Shown: positions 22,071-35,186 of the stretch, piece after piece
Numbering within the stretch: position 1 is the first letter of the stretch
How the letters are laid out: each line of letters opens with the position of its first letter
Assembly (NCBI GenBank): GCA_032719365.1
Contig: CM064872.1
Coordinates: forward strand, 19,003,572 to 19,067,571
Length of the DNA: 64,000 nucleotides
Direction of reading: 5' to 3'
From: Prinsepia uniflora
Lineage: Eukaryota; Streptophyta; Magnoliopsida; Rosales; Rosaceae
The notes under the pieces: generated by a model
Database searches by the model: none
What the model was told of the DNA's origin: nothing
The model's input: only the letters and a program-made list of their open reading frames with translations
Program-made: the position numbers and the translations under genes

Positions 22071-25000
22071 GGGGTTGTCTCTATTCGAGCAACCGTGCAG
22101 CTCTTGGAGTATGTACACAGGTCGAGGATGTGATATCTCAATGGGCTACAGTTCGTGGTCAACCTGATGTTGAGGTGCCGGTACGATAGTTAGTAGGATT
22201 GGCATGCCTTGGTTCGGCATTCGATGCCAGGGTTGCCATAGTTCTGTCAGGGTTGACAGTGTGAGACCCTACGGAAGGGATGACGTACCTATACGTTAAC
22301 GTTTTGATCGTGAGATGGCTAGTTGGGATCGTTTTTCACGATGTCGTAGGATCGGTTCCGACGACTGGTTGGGAATTGTGATCATCGGATGGTCGAATAT
22401 TGTTGAGTTGGATGATCGGACTTGGTTGAGTTAGATAGATTTACTGCAGTTGGCAGTTAGCAACCGGATTCGGGGAATCCTCGTTGGATTTACGGTAGGA
22501 TTTGATTGACGTCTTTACGATGTCAAGATCGCGGGGTCGGTCAGATTGTTGATTTTACTGCTTTTCGCAGGTGGGTTCTGGGGAACTCTAGAGGTGATCG
22601 TGGAATCCTATGGTAGGATGTGTATGGTTCGGAAAGGTAAGTTGGCGAGTGGTGTGACTTTGACGACTATTCGGATTTGGTTTCGTTAGTCGGTCTAGTC
22701 TTGTGTGGGGACTGCACTTCGCAGTCGAGGTTGTACTTATCGGTTAGACCTAGTAGGTTGTCGTGCTACATTAGTTGTGATGGATTGTTGGTACAACTAC
22801 GGTCATGGATGACCTGGTAGACGACATTGGTTGAGTCGAGTTACGACTGGTTAGTGATTGGTTTGACAAGTTATCAGGGTTGGTACTTGTCGATGGAATC
22901 CCTGAGTGTGATACAGAGTAGTTGGTATGGGCGGTTGATTCCGTAGGATGCGGAGTCTGGATATCGAGATGTCTGGTGGTTAGGTCTGCACGAGTCTGTG
23001 GCAGGCGCTACTACCGAGAGTGGTCATAGTTATGGTTGTTGGGGATCGGTGACGTTCAGGTGACGGTTGCCTTTCCCGTATGAGTTGTCAGGGTGACTGT
23101 ACCTAGAGTTGGGCACGAGGGAGGCAGAGTTTCTCCTATTCGAGCAGAGGTACGGGGTCGTCGCTCGGTATGAGCGGAGATCCAGGGTTGTCAGTTTTGC
23201 ACACAGTGTGCTGGTGTTAGTGTGCTGCTACTAGTGTGGATGCCTGTGTGCTGATACTAGTGCAGGTGATAATGCGTTGGTGCTGGTACTAGTACTGGTG
23301 CCGGTGCCGGTGATTGCGACGACGATGAGTTACGAATCGGGAGATAGAGCTAAATTGGTTAGGGGACACGTGGTTGATGTCCGGGTATGTTGTTTCCAAT
23401 CTTGTTGGAACTTCAGAATCGCGAGAGGTTGCGATTGAGGTGACGAGTGGAATGTGGGTTTTCCGCATTGGTATTGAGTATATCGACGTCGGGTGACTGA
23501 GATTCTCATCTTCTGTATGGTGGCAGACGTTGTTGAATTACGTGGCGTGGTGAGTGCAGCGAGATTTGGTTGCATTCACGTAGGATGACTTTTGATGTCA
23601 TTACCTTGGATCATCCTTGGTTTTCCTAGGTGGAATGACAAGGATTGATACGAGGTAAACAGTGAGAACCCACAGTCTCGGCGTGTCTCGTCGTTGACCG
23701 ATCTGTTTAGATGTGGGAATTGGTTTAGGACTTTGGGTATTGCTATGGATCTGGATTGTGATCTTGATGATCCAGATAGGTGGAGAGTTTATTACTCTTA
23801 CTGGGATGTTTGAGTTGAGGATGATGGGACTGAACTTCTTTTCGAGGTAAATCCCTTATGGTTTACTACTCGCCTGAGTAGTTGTCCGATGAGTAGTTTT
23901 CCGACATGGTCGGATATGGTCAGTCTTAGAGATGTGTCGATATTGGGATTGGCGTCCCTATGAAGTCAATTGATGGTAATGTGGTAATCGGTGGAGCAGG
24001 TATCCGATAGGTTCGGATATGGTGCGTCTCGGTAGACGAGAACGAGATTTCAGGTTTTGGAATTAGATTTCTGGATGACGATTCAGGATTTGATTTTGGA
24101 ACTTGAAAAAGGATTTCTAGATTTAGGTTTTGGAATCGGATTCTGGGTGACGATTCAGGATTTGATTCTAGAGCTTGACTGTAGATATTCTTTTATGGAT
24201 TTGGGTTCGAAATAGTTATTCCAAATGCTAGCTTACGGAATAATGATTTCGGATTCGAATTTGAACATGGCTATGGATATGAATTCTGGGTTTGGATTCG
24301 GGATTTCCTACGAAATTGCGGATTCGGATTCGGATTTGGAAATTGATAATGGGTCGGAGTTTTGATCTGTCTGGTACGGGGATTGGAGAGATGGACTCCA
24401 TTATTAAAACGAGATTGGCTACAACCTAGGTGGTTGTAGGCTGATTGATGGGTAGTTGTATGTACCTTGTACGTTGTTCGAGGTACGATACCGGGCAGAC
24501 TTGTGATGCCTGGTGACGGTATATAGGTTATACCATGGGTACGATGGTGAACGTATTGGTAGTCGGATTGGATCCGATACCATCGGATTAGTTGAGGTCG
24601 TGGACTCGACATTGGATACTATGCAGTGGGTCATGGTAGTTCGATGGGTCTAGTTACACACAGGTCGAGTGCATGGTTGGTTAGTGTTCACTCATGGTTG
24701 AGTAAGTTGGTGGCTAGTGTAACCACAAGTGTATCGTGTTAGTCTTGACTGACGACTGTCAAGTGGTGACAGTTTGTCGAAGGTGTCAGCGTGGATTGTT
24801 GAGCGAGGTCTGGTGACTCCCAGTGGGAGCAGACGTCAGGATAGAGAAAGGGAATCGTCGAGTTGTTGTGTCAACGAAAACGGTAGATTTGACAAGTGAT
24901 GTCAATTCGGAGCATATGGCTACTGTCATTCGACGTGGTCGAGTGTAGTCGACACGACGTGAGTGTTAGGGGTACGTCTGGGTGCGGACGAGTACGTATT

Positions 25001-25165
25001 ACTCTGGTTAGTTGGTGTACGAGTGTACACGTGTTGTGAGGTAGATGGTACTTTCCACGAGATGGAGGTGGAATCAGGATAGTTGGAGTTTCGAGAACGA
25101 AACTAATTAAGGAGGGAAGAACGGTTGGATTAGAGTCGGTTGGAATTTCGAGGACGAAATTAATT

Positions 25166-25177
25166 AAGGAGGGAAGG
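25166..25177 (+). other. Polypurine tract, unit 1
   Basis: AAGGAGGGAAGG one base before LTR 2. The others are at 31680-31691, 39628-39639, 46161-46172 and 52675-52686. The GGAATTTCGAGGACGAAAT context upstream is typical of the 3' end of plant chromoviruses. A second AAGGAGGGAAG 57 bp upstream could act as an alternative tract. Confidence 0.9.
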
Positions 25178-25178
25178 T

Positions 25179-28100
25179 TGTAACGACCCGTCCCAAATTC
25201 CTAGATTAGATTAGTAACTAATCACGATTAGTGAGGTTAATCGGTGATTAGTTAGGCTAAATCGGACGAACGATGCAAAATGACCGTTTTGCCCCTAATG
25301 GTGGCAAAACATTGAATTTTAGATCGGGCGGTCAAATGGACTTTGACCGATGACCGTGACGTAGTTCGTGACGTCACGAGTTCACAGACAGGTGGCACGT
25401 TCAATTCCGACGTTCGGGGAGGAAGTTATGACGTTCGAAAGTTTAGGGGCATTTTGGTAATTTTGGTTAAATGGGGGTCAAATGTTGACTTTTTGACCGG
25501 GAGGTCCGATGGCCGAGGGCCGAAGACCGTTACGTAGATAAGGACGATACGAATCCATAGGCAGGCGGCACACTGAAATCGGACTTCGAACGGGAGAGTT
25601 ATGGGTCACGGAAGTTCGATTTCACTATGCACGAACTTCGAGACGGGAACGTTTCGGCGAAATCTGATTGGGTGGATATTTTGGTGGGCCCCATGGATGA
25701 GTGACAAGTGTCACTCATCCCATTGGCTTAGACCCCCAAAATGTGGATCTATATAATTAATTAATATTATTTAATTATTTTTATAAACCAAACCCACCCA
25801 CCATTCAATCTTAACCATCCATTTCAATTCTATCTTTAAATCCTCACCCTCCATCTCTCATTCCCTCATCTGATCACATCATCTCCTTCTCTCTTCTATT
25901 CCACGGCACCATTACCATTTTCATTTCATTTTCTTCCTTTTCCTTCACAAAAACCCGAAAACCCCCATTAACCCATATTCTCCATTTTCTTCAAAACACA
26001 CAACACACATCCCCTCACCACCTGTGACTGAGACCAGAGTGATAGTGTGAGTGAGACGAGGAAGGACTGGACGGAGACGGCCAGAGCCACGGCGGCTCAC
26101 GGCGGGAGGAAACCCGAAAAGGTAGGTTTGGGGTTTGAAATTCAAAACTTGGGTTTTATGGGTCTTGGATCGAAACTAATGATTTGGTTGGGTTTTTGGG
26201 GACTCGAGGAGGCTAATAGGATCAAAAGGAACGGCTGAGGATGGCGGTGCAGCCCAGACGGACGGCCGAAAGCTGGGCGACTGTTCTCGGCATCACAGGT
26301 AATTACCTCGACCCGTTTTCTAGTTTTTAAACCCATAGAACTCTAGGTTAGATTGAGACGAGTAGAATGGGACAAACAGGAGGAGAAATGGTGGCCGGAG
26401 CAGGGAGAACCGGCCGGGTCAAGCCGCGGGTCACGGCGACCCGGTTACTGGTATTCGGGTCGACCCGCGGGAGGACAGAGATGACAGGTGACGTCATCCT
26501 GCTGACGTCATTATGTCAGGGATGACATCAGCATTGTCAGATCTGACAATGTCAGCTGACATGTCAGAAAATGGGCCAATAGGAGTGCGACACGTGTCAC
26601 ATGTCAGTGCACAGTCAGCACTGACATGTCAGTGACGTGGCCCAATCAGGGGATGACACGTGGCACAGACGTGGACCAGTGCCGTGATGACACGTGGCAC
26701 ATGTCAGACTGCCATGTGGCACTGACAGCACAGTGACGTGGACCAATGGGAGCTTGACACGTGGCACCTGTAAGAGTCTGACATGTCAGACCTGACAGCT
26801 GTCAGATGACGTCATGCTGACGTCAGCAATGACGTCAGCAGGTACTGTAGCAGGCGCGTGAAGTCCACGCGCAGCCACTTCAGGCGGCGCGTGAAGGCGC
26901 GTGGCAGGGAATCTGGGGAAGGTTCCAACATACGAAATCTTCTATTCGATGTAACGAACATTTTGGGACTGGTTTCGTGTCGATCGGACACCGTCTCGAT
27001 ATGTTTCGGGGCATGAGAAGGTTTAGGTTCGGGATTAAAAATAGTTAAAAATATCAGAAAATTACGGGGCTTTGGTAGGAGGTTAATCAAGTAGTTAGTA
27101 ACCTTCTATTACGATTTGGATAGGTTTGGGAGTTTCGGTGACGGTGATCGGCCCGGGGAGCCGTATGGCACGCAAATCGAGGCGGCAGCTCGGACGGTCT
27201 GTGAATGGACCTTGTTTTCTAAATTGGTGCATGCATAAATGTTTATTATATGTTTTATTACTTGTTTGATGATGCCATGGGTGCATTTGTATGTGGTTAC
27301 GTATAAGCAGGTATTTCGAGGTTTCGGCCTTATACGGTGCTTATACGGGTCTGTATTTCTTTATTGATTTAAATGAACTGGATTTGGATTTCAAAAGATA
27401 AATTCGGGTATGAGACCCATTTGGTTTTGTCTCGGGCATATGACCTCAGATTGCGGGCACGGTGCCCAACTGATGTCCTATGTTCGGGCACGAGACCCAG
27501 TCACTTTACGGTTTATGATTTCGGGACAGGGACCCTAGATAGATTTCCAAGTTCATGACGGTTTATGGGAACCGGCATGAACTCTGGAAAGGTCATTGTG
27601 GTTCATGACGGTTTATGGGAACCGGCATGAACCCTTGTTGGTTATTACGGTACATGACGGTTTATGGGAACCGGCATGTTACCTCGGTTATGTTATTACG
27701 GTACATGACGGTTTATGGGAACCGACATGTTACCTGATTATGGATATTATGGATCATGACGGTTCAGGGGAACCGGTCATGAATGTTTATGTTATGTATA
27801 TATATGTTCATCTACCTTCCTTTACTTCTATTATCTCCTCCGGGGAGGGTCGTTGGCCTGGGTGGACCCCGGAGTAGTCACGGAGCACCGACTGAGTGGA
27901 GTCACCCCCAGTTGGGTTCCTTACTCTAAGGAAGGCTATGGTTACTATTACCTCGGGTAGGGTCAGTGGTCTGCGGACATTGACCTTGACTTTGAGATGA
28001 CTCGGATTGAGACCCGGGTAGCACGCGCGTAGCTTTGGATACCGTGACAGGATTGGTTGTGTGACTTATATGTATATATGATATATGATATGTGGTGTGC

Positions 28101-28569
28101 ACAGGTGTGCACAGGATTTGAGCAGTGGCTCGTGTACTTGGATTCTTTATGGTTTGGGGCCGAGTCCCTTATGGATTTGGGCAGTGGCCCGTATGGTCGT
28201 TTTCATTGTGGTCCTTTCGACCTTGGTTTATATCTGCTTTGGGCTTAGTCCCACATATGGTTTGTTTTGGATAAATGGTTTTCGAATGCATGCATGCTTT
28301 TTAGTGGAGGGTACAAATGTCTTATGAAATGTTTTTATAAACTTTTGTTTTGTCCACTCACAGTTTTTAATGTTTTGACTGCCCTTCAGGTTGACATCGG
28401 ATGTGGACTGTAGCAGAGACCGAGATATCACATGCCTCCTCTGAATCCTGGCGTACTCTAATAGCCCGGGAGGGCAAAGGTCGGAAATATCCCTTGTCTG
28501 ACACTTCGTGTCAGATGGGAGCAGGGTCATCCCGCACTAATCTCGGGGGGATTGGGATGGGTCCTGTCA
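25179..28569 (+). repeat. Array LTR 2 (hybrid LTR)
   Basis: 3391 bp. Its left 2.67 kb agrees with LTRs 3-6 against LTR 1. Its right 0.7 kb agrees with LTR 1, and its last 0.2 kb differs from LTR 6. It is therefore a recombinant of the founding 3' and 5' LTRs, with the switch between the equivalents of 21338 and 21849 in LTR 1. A private T is at 28442. Confidence 0.95.
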
Positions 28570-31500
28570 ACGTGGTATCAGAGCGGGGTTGTCTCTATTC
28601 GAGCAACCGTGCAGCTCTTGGAGTATGTACACAGGTCGAGGATGTGATATCTCAATGGGCTACAGTTCGTGGTCAACCTGATGTTGAGGTGCCGGTACGA
28701 TAGTTAGTAGGATTGGCATGCCTTGGTTCGGCATTCGATGCCAGGGTTGCCATAGTTCTGTCAGGGTTGACAGTGTGAGACCCTACGGAAGGGATGACGT
28801 ACCTATACGTTAACGTTTTGATCGTGAGACGGCTAGTTGGGATCGTTTTTCACGATGTCGTAGGATCGGTTCCGACGACTGGTTGGGAATTGTGATCATC
28901 GGATGGTCGAATATTGTTGAGTTGGATGATCGGACTTGGTTGAGTTAGATAGATTTACTGCAGTTGGCAGTTAGCAACCGGATTCGGGGAATCCTCGTTG
29001 GATTTACGGTAGGATTTGATTGACGTCTTTACGATGTCAAGATCGCGGGGTCGGTCAGATTGTTGATTTTACTGCTTTTCGCAGGTGGGTTCTGGGGAAC
29101 TCTAGAGGTGATCGTGGAATCCTATGGTAGGATGTGTATGGTTCGGAAAGGTAAGTTGGCGAGTGGTGTGACTTTGACGACTATTCGGATTTGGTTTCGT
29201 TAGTCGGTCTAGTCTTGTGTGGGGACTGCACTTCGCAGTCGAGGTTGTACTTATCGGTTAGACCTAGTAGGTTGTCGTGCTACATTAGTTGTGATGGATT
29301 GTTGGTACAACTACGGTCATGGATGACCTGGTAGACGACATTGGTTGAGTCGAGTTACGACTGGTTAGTGATTGGTTTGACAAGTTATCAGGGTTGGTAC
29401 TTGTCGATGGAATCCCTGAGTGTGATACAGAGTAGTTGGTATGGGCGGTTGATTCCGTAGGATGCGGAGTCTGGATATCGAGATGTCTGGTGGTTAGGTC
29501 TGCACGAGTCTGTGGCAGGCGCTACTACCGAGAGTGGTCATAGTTATGGTTGTTGGGGATCGGTGACGTTCAGGTGACGGTTGCCTTTCCCGTATGAGTT
29601 GTCAGGGTGACTGTACCTAGAGTTGGGCACGAGGGAGGCAGAGTTTCTCCTATTCGAGCAGAGGTACGGGGTCGTCGCTCGGTATGAGCGGAGATCCAGG
29701 GTTGTCAGTTTTGCACACAGTGTGCTGGTGTTAGTGTGCTGCTACTAGTGTGGATGCCTGTGTGCTGATACTAGTGCAGGTGATAATGCGTTGGTGCTGG
29801 TACTAGTACTGGTGCCGGTGCCGGTGATTGCGACGACGATGAGTTACGAATCGGGAGATAGAGCTAAATTGGTTAGGGGACACGTGGTTGATGTCCGGGT
29901 ATGTTGTTTCCAATCTTGTTGGAACTTCAGAATCGCGAGAGGTTGCGATTGAGGTGACGAGTGGAATGTGGGTTTTCCGCATTGGTATTGAGTATATCGA
30001 CGTCGGGTGACTGAGATTCTCATCTTCTGTATGGTGGCAGACGTTGTTGAATTACGTGGCGTGGTGAGTGCAGCGAGATTTGGTTGCATTCACGTAGGAT
30101 GGCTTTTGATGTCATTACCTTGGATCATCCTTGGTTTTCCTAGGTGGAATGACAAGGATTGATACGAGGTAAACAGTGAGAACCCACAGTCTCGGCGTGT
30201 CTCGTCGTTGACCGATCTGTTTAGATGTGGGAATTGGTTTAGGACTTTGGGTATTGCTATGGATCTGGATTGTGATCTTGATGATCCAGATAGGTGGAGA
30301 GTTTATTACTCTTACTGGGATGTTTGAGTTGAGGATGATGGGACTGAACTTCTTTTCGAGGTAAATCCCTTATGGTTTACTACTCGCCTGAGTAGTTGTC
30401 CGATGAGTAGTTTTCCGACATGGTCGGATATGGTCAGTCTTAGAGATGTGTCGATATTGGGATTGGCGTCCCTATGAAGTCAATTGATGGTAATGTGGTA
30501 ATCGGTGGAGCAGGTATCCGATAGGTTCGGATATGGTGCGTCTCGGTAGACGAGAACGAGATTTCAGGTTTTGGAATTAGATTTCTGGATGACGATTCAG
30601 GATTTGATTTTGGAACTTGAAAAAGGATTTCTAGATTTAGGTTTTGGAATCGGATTCTGGGTGACGATTCAGGATTTGATTCTAGAGCTTGACTGTAGAT
30701 ATTCTTTTATGGATTTGGGTTCGAAATAGTTATTCCAAATGCTAGCTTACGGAATAATGATTTCGGATTCGAATTTGAACATGGCTATGGATATGAATTC
30801 TGGGTTTGGATTCGGGATTTCCTACGAAATTGCGGATTCGGATTCGGATTTGGAAATTGATAATGGGTCGGAGTTTTGATCTGTCTGGTACGGGGATTGG
30901 AGAGATGGACTCCATTATTAAAACGAGATTGGCTACAACCTAGGTGGTTGTAGGCTGATTGATGGGTAGTTGTATGTACCTTGTACGTTGTTCGAGGTAC
31001 GATACCGGGCAGACTTGTGATGCCTGGTGACGGTATATAGGTTATACCATGGGTACGATGGTGAACGTATTGGTAGTCGGATTGGATCCGATACCATCGG
31101 ATTAGTTGAGGTCGTGGACTCGACATTGGATACTATGCAGTGGGTCATGGTAGTTCGATGGGTCTAGTTACACACAGGTCGAGTGCATGGTTGGTTAGTG
31201 TTCACTCATGGTTGAGTAAGTTGGTGGCTAGTGTAACCACAAGTGTATCGTGTTAGTCTTGACTGACGACTGTCAAGTGGTGACAGTTTGTCGAAGGTGT
31301 CAGCGTGGATTGTTGAGCGAGGTCTGGTGACTCCCAGTGGGAGCAGACGTCAGGATAGAGAAAGGGAATCGTCGAGTTGTTGTGTCAACGAAAACGGTAG
31401 ATTTGACAAGTGATGTCAATTCGGAGCATATGGCTACTGTCATTCGACGTGGTCGAGTGTAGTCGACACGACGTGAGTGTTAGGGGTACGTCTGGGTGCG

Positions 31501-31692
31501 GACGAGTACGTATTACTCTGGTTAGTTGGTGTACGAGTGTACACGTGTTGTGAGGTAGATGGTACTTTCCACGAGATGGAGGTGGAATCAGGATAGTTGG
31601 AGTTTCGAGAACGAAACTAATTAAGGAGGGAAGAACGGTTGGATTAGAGTCGGTTGGAATTTCGAGGACGAAATTAATTAAGGAGGGAAGGT
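28570..31692 (+). mobile_element. Array internal region 2
   Basis: 3123 bp, collinear with internal region 1 and differing by very few bases (C at the site equal to 22316, and a private G at 30102). Primer site and polypurine tract are intact. No gag or pol. Confidence 0.93.
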
Positions 31693-34686
31693 TGTAACGA
31701 CCCGTCCCAAATTCCTAGATTAGATTAGTAACTAATCACGATTAGTGAGGTTAATCGGTGATTAGTTAGGCTAAATCGGACGAACGATGCAAAATGACCG
31801 TTTTGCCCCTAATGGTGGCAAAACATTGAATTTTAGATCGGGCGGTCAAATGGACTTTGACCGATGACCGTGACGTAGTTCGTGACGTCACGAGTTCACA
31901 GACAGGTGGCACGTTCAATTCCGACGTTCGGGGAGGAAGTTATGACGTTCGAAAGTTTAGGGGCATTTTGGTAATTTTGGTTAAATGGGGGTCAAATGTT
32001 GACTTTTTGACCGGGAGGTCCGATGGCCGAGGGCCGAAGACCGTTACGTAGATAAGGACGATACGAATCCATAGGCAGGCGGCACACTGAAATCGGACTT
32101 CGAACGGGAGAGTTATGGGTCACGGAAGTTCGATTTCACTATGCACGAACTTCGAGACGGGAACGTTTCGGCGAAATCTGATTGGGTGGATATTTTGGTG
32201 GGCCCCATGGATGAGTGACAAGTGTCACTCATCCCATTGGCTTAGACCCCCCAAAATGTGGATCTATATAATTAATTAATATTATTTAATTATTTTTATA
32301 AACCAAACCCACCCACCATTCAATCTTAACCATCCATTTCAATTCTATCTTTAAATCCTCACCCTCCATCTCTCATTCCCTCATCTGATCACATCATCTC
32401 CTTCTCTCTTCTATTCCACGGCACCATTACCATTTTCATTTCATTTTCTTCCTTTTCCTTCACAAAAACCCGAAAACCCCCATTAACCCATATTCTCCAT
32501 TTTCTTCAAAACACACAACACACATCCCCTCACCACCTGTGACTGAGACCAGAGTGATAGTGTGAGTGAGACGAGGAAGGACTGGACGGAGACGGCCAGA
32601 GCCACGGCGGCTCACGGCGGGAGGAAACCCGAAAAGGTAGGTTTGGGGTTTGAAATTCAAAACTTGGGTTTTATGGGTCTTGGATCGAAACTAATGATTT
32701 GGTTGGGTTTTTGGGGACTCGAGGAGGCTAATAGGATCAAAAGGAACGGCTGAGGATGGCGGTGCAGCCCAGACGGACGGCCGAAAGCTGGGCGACTGTT
32801 CTCGGCATCACAGGTAATTACCTCGACCCGTTTTCTAGTTTTTAAACCCATAGAACTCTAGGTTAGATTGAGACGAGTAGAATGGGACAAACAGGAGGAG
32901 AAATGGTGGCCGGAGCAGGGAGAACCGGCCGGGTCAAGCCGCGGGTCACGGCGACCCGGTTACTGGTATTCGGGTCGACCCGCGGGAGGACAGAGATGAC
33001 AGGTGACGTCATCCTGCTGACGTCATTATGTCAGGGATGACATCAGCATTGTCAGATCTGACAATGTCAGCTGACATGTCAGAAAATGGGCCAATAGGAG
33101 TGCGACACGTGTCACATGTCAGTGCACAGTCAGCACTGACATGTCAGTGACGTGGCCCAATCAGGGGATGACACGTGGCACAGACGTTGGACCAGTGCCG
33201 TGATGACACGTGGCACATGTCAGACTGCCATGTGGCACTGACAGCACAGTGACGTGGACCAATGGGAGCTTGACACGTGGCACCTGTAAGAGTCTGACAT
33301 GTCAGACCTGACAGCTGTCAGATGACGTCATGCTGACGTCAGCAATGACGTCAGCAGGTACTGTAGCAGGCGCGTGAAGTCCACGCGCAGCCACTTCAGG
33401 CGGCGCGTGAAGGCGCGTGGCAGGGAATCTGGGGAAGGTTCCAACATACGAAATCTTCTATTCGATGTAACGAACATTTTGGGACTGGTTTCGTGTCGAT
33501 CGGACACCGTCTCGATATGTTTCGGGGCATGAGAAGGTTTAGGTTCGGGATTAAAAATAGTTAAAAATATCAGAAAATTACGGGGCTTTGGTAGGAGGTT
33601 AATCAAGTAGTTAGTAACCTTCTATTACGATTTGGATAGGTTTGGGAGTTTCGGTGACGGTGATCGGCCCGGGGAGCCGTATGGCACGCAAATCGAGGCG
33701 GCAGCTCGGACGGTCTGTGAATGGACCTTGTTTTCTAAATTGGTGCATGCATAAATGTTTATTATATGTTTTATTACTTGTTTGATGATGCCATGGGTGC
33801 ATTTGTATGTGGTTACGTATAAGCAGGTATTTCGAGGTTTCGGCCTTATACGGTGCTTATACGGGTCTGTATTTCTTTATTGATTTAAATGAACTGGATT
33901 TGGATTTCAAAAGATAAATTCGGGTATGAGACCCCATTTGGTTTTGTCTCGGGCATATGACCTCAGATTGCGGGCACGGTGCCCAACTGATGTCCTATGT
34001 TCGGGCACGAGACCCAGTCACTTTACGGTTTATGATTTCGGGACAGGGACCCTAGATAGATTTCCAAGTTCATGACGGTTTATGGGAACCGGCATGAACT
34101 CTGGAAAGGTCATTGTGGTTCATGACGGTTTATGGGAACCGGCATGAACCCTTGTTGGTTATTACGGTACATGACGGTTTATGGAACCGGCATGTTACCT
34201 CGGTTATGTTATTACGGTACATGACGGTTTATGGGAACCGACATGTTACCTGATTATGGATATTATGGATCATGACGGTTCAGGGGAACCGGTCATGAAT
34301 GTTTATGTTATGTATATATATGTTCATCTACCTTCCTTTACTTCTATTATCTCCTCCGGGGAGGGTCGTTGGCCTGGGTGGACCCCGGAGTAGTCACGGA
34401 GCACCGACTGAGTGGAGTCACCCCCAGTTGGGTTCCTTACTCTAAGGAAGGCTATGGTTACTATTACCTCGGGTAGGGTCAGTGGTCTGCGGACATTGAC
34501 CTTGACTTTGAGATGACTCGGATTGAGACCCGGGTAGCACGCGCGTAGCTTTGGATACCGTGACAGGATTGGTTGTGTGACTTATATGTATATATGATAT
34601 ATGATATGTGGTGTGCACAGGTGTGCACAGGATTTGAGCAGTGGCTCGTGTACTTGGATTCTTTATGGTTTGGGGCCGAGTCCCTT
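31693..34686 (+). repeat. Array LTR 3, left part, before the gap
   Basis: Identical in structure to LTR 2 up to its position 28170. Single-base indels appear toward the gap (an extra C near 32250, an extra T near 33187, an extra C near 33934, a missing G near 34183). It ends in the N gap. Confidence 0.9.
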
Positions 34687-35186
34687 NNNNNNNNNNNNNN
34701 NNNNNNNNNNNNNNNNNNNNNNNNNNNNNNNNNNNNNNNNNNNNNNNNNNNNNNNNNNNNNNNNNNNNNNNNNNNNNNNNNNNNNNNNNNNNNNNNNNNN
34801 NNNNNNNNNNNNNNNNNNNNNNNNNNNNNNNNNNNNNNNNNNNNNNNNNNNNNNNNNNNNNNNNNNNNNNNNNNNNNNNNNNNNNNNNNNNNNNNNNNNN
34901 NNNNNNNNNNNNNNNNNNNNNNNNNNNNNNNNNNNNNNNNNNNNNNNNNNNNNNNNNNNNNNNNNNNNNNNNNNNNNNNNNNNNNNNNNNNNNNNNNNNN
35001 NNNNNNNNNNNNNNNNNNNNNNNNNNNNNNNNNNNNNNNNNNNNNNNNNNNNNNNNNNNNNNNNNNNNNNNNNNNNNNNNNNNNNNNNNNNNNNNNNNNN
35101 NNNNNNNNNNNNNNNNNNNNNNNNNNNNNNNNNNNNNNNNNNNNNNNNNNNNNNNNNNNNNNNNNNNNNNNNNNNNNNNNNNNNNN
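34687..35186. other. 500-N assembly gap
   Basis: Exactly 500 N, the size of a placeholder. The base before it equals LTR 2 position 28170 and the base after it equals LTR 2 position 27247, so the flanks overlap by about 924 bp of the same LTR. Any open frame across it is meaningless. Confidence 0.98.

Larger units (their letters stand above)
22056..25178 (+). mobile_element. Array internal region 1
   Basis: A 3123-bp region between LTR 1 and LTR 2. It starts ACG then the primer site. All frames are broken by stops; the longest open stretches (about 80-113 aa, minus strand) show no known domain and are copied only because the units are. It holds a GTGCTG/ACTAGT low-complexity tract (23209-23320), a duplication of about 72 bp (GGTTTTGGAAT blocks at 24053 and 24125) and GATTCGGATTTGG-rich sequence (24240-24350). 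Near its end it has two TTTCGAGRACGAAAY...AAGGAGGGAAG modules 57 bp apart (25082 and 25139). A T at 22316 differs from the C of the other copies. Confidence 0.9.
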
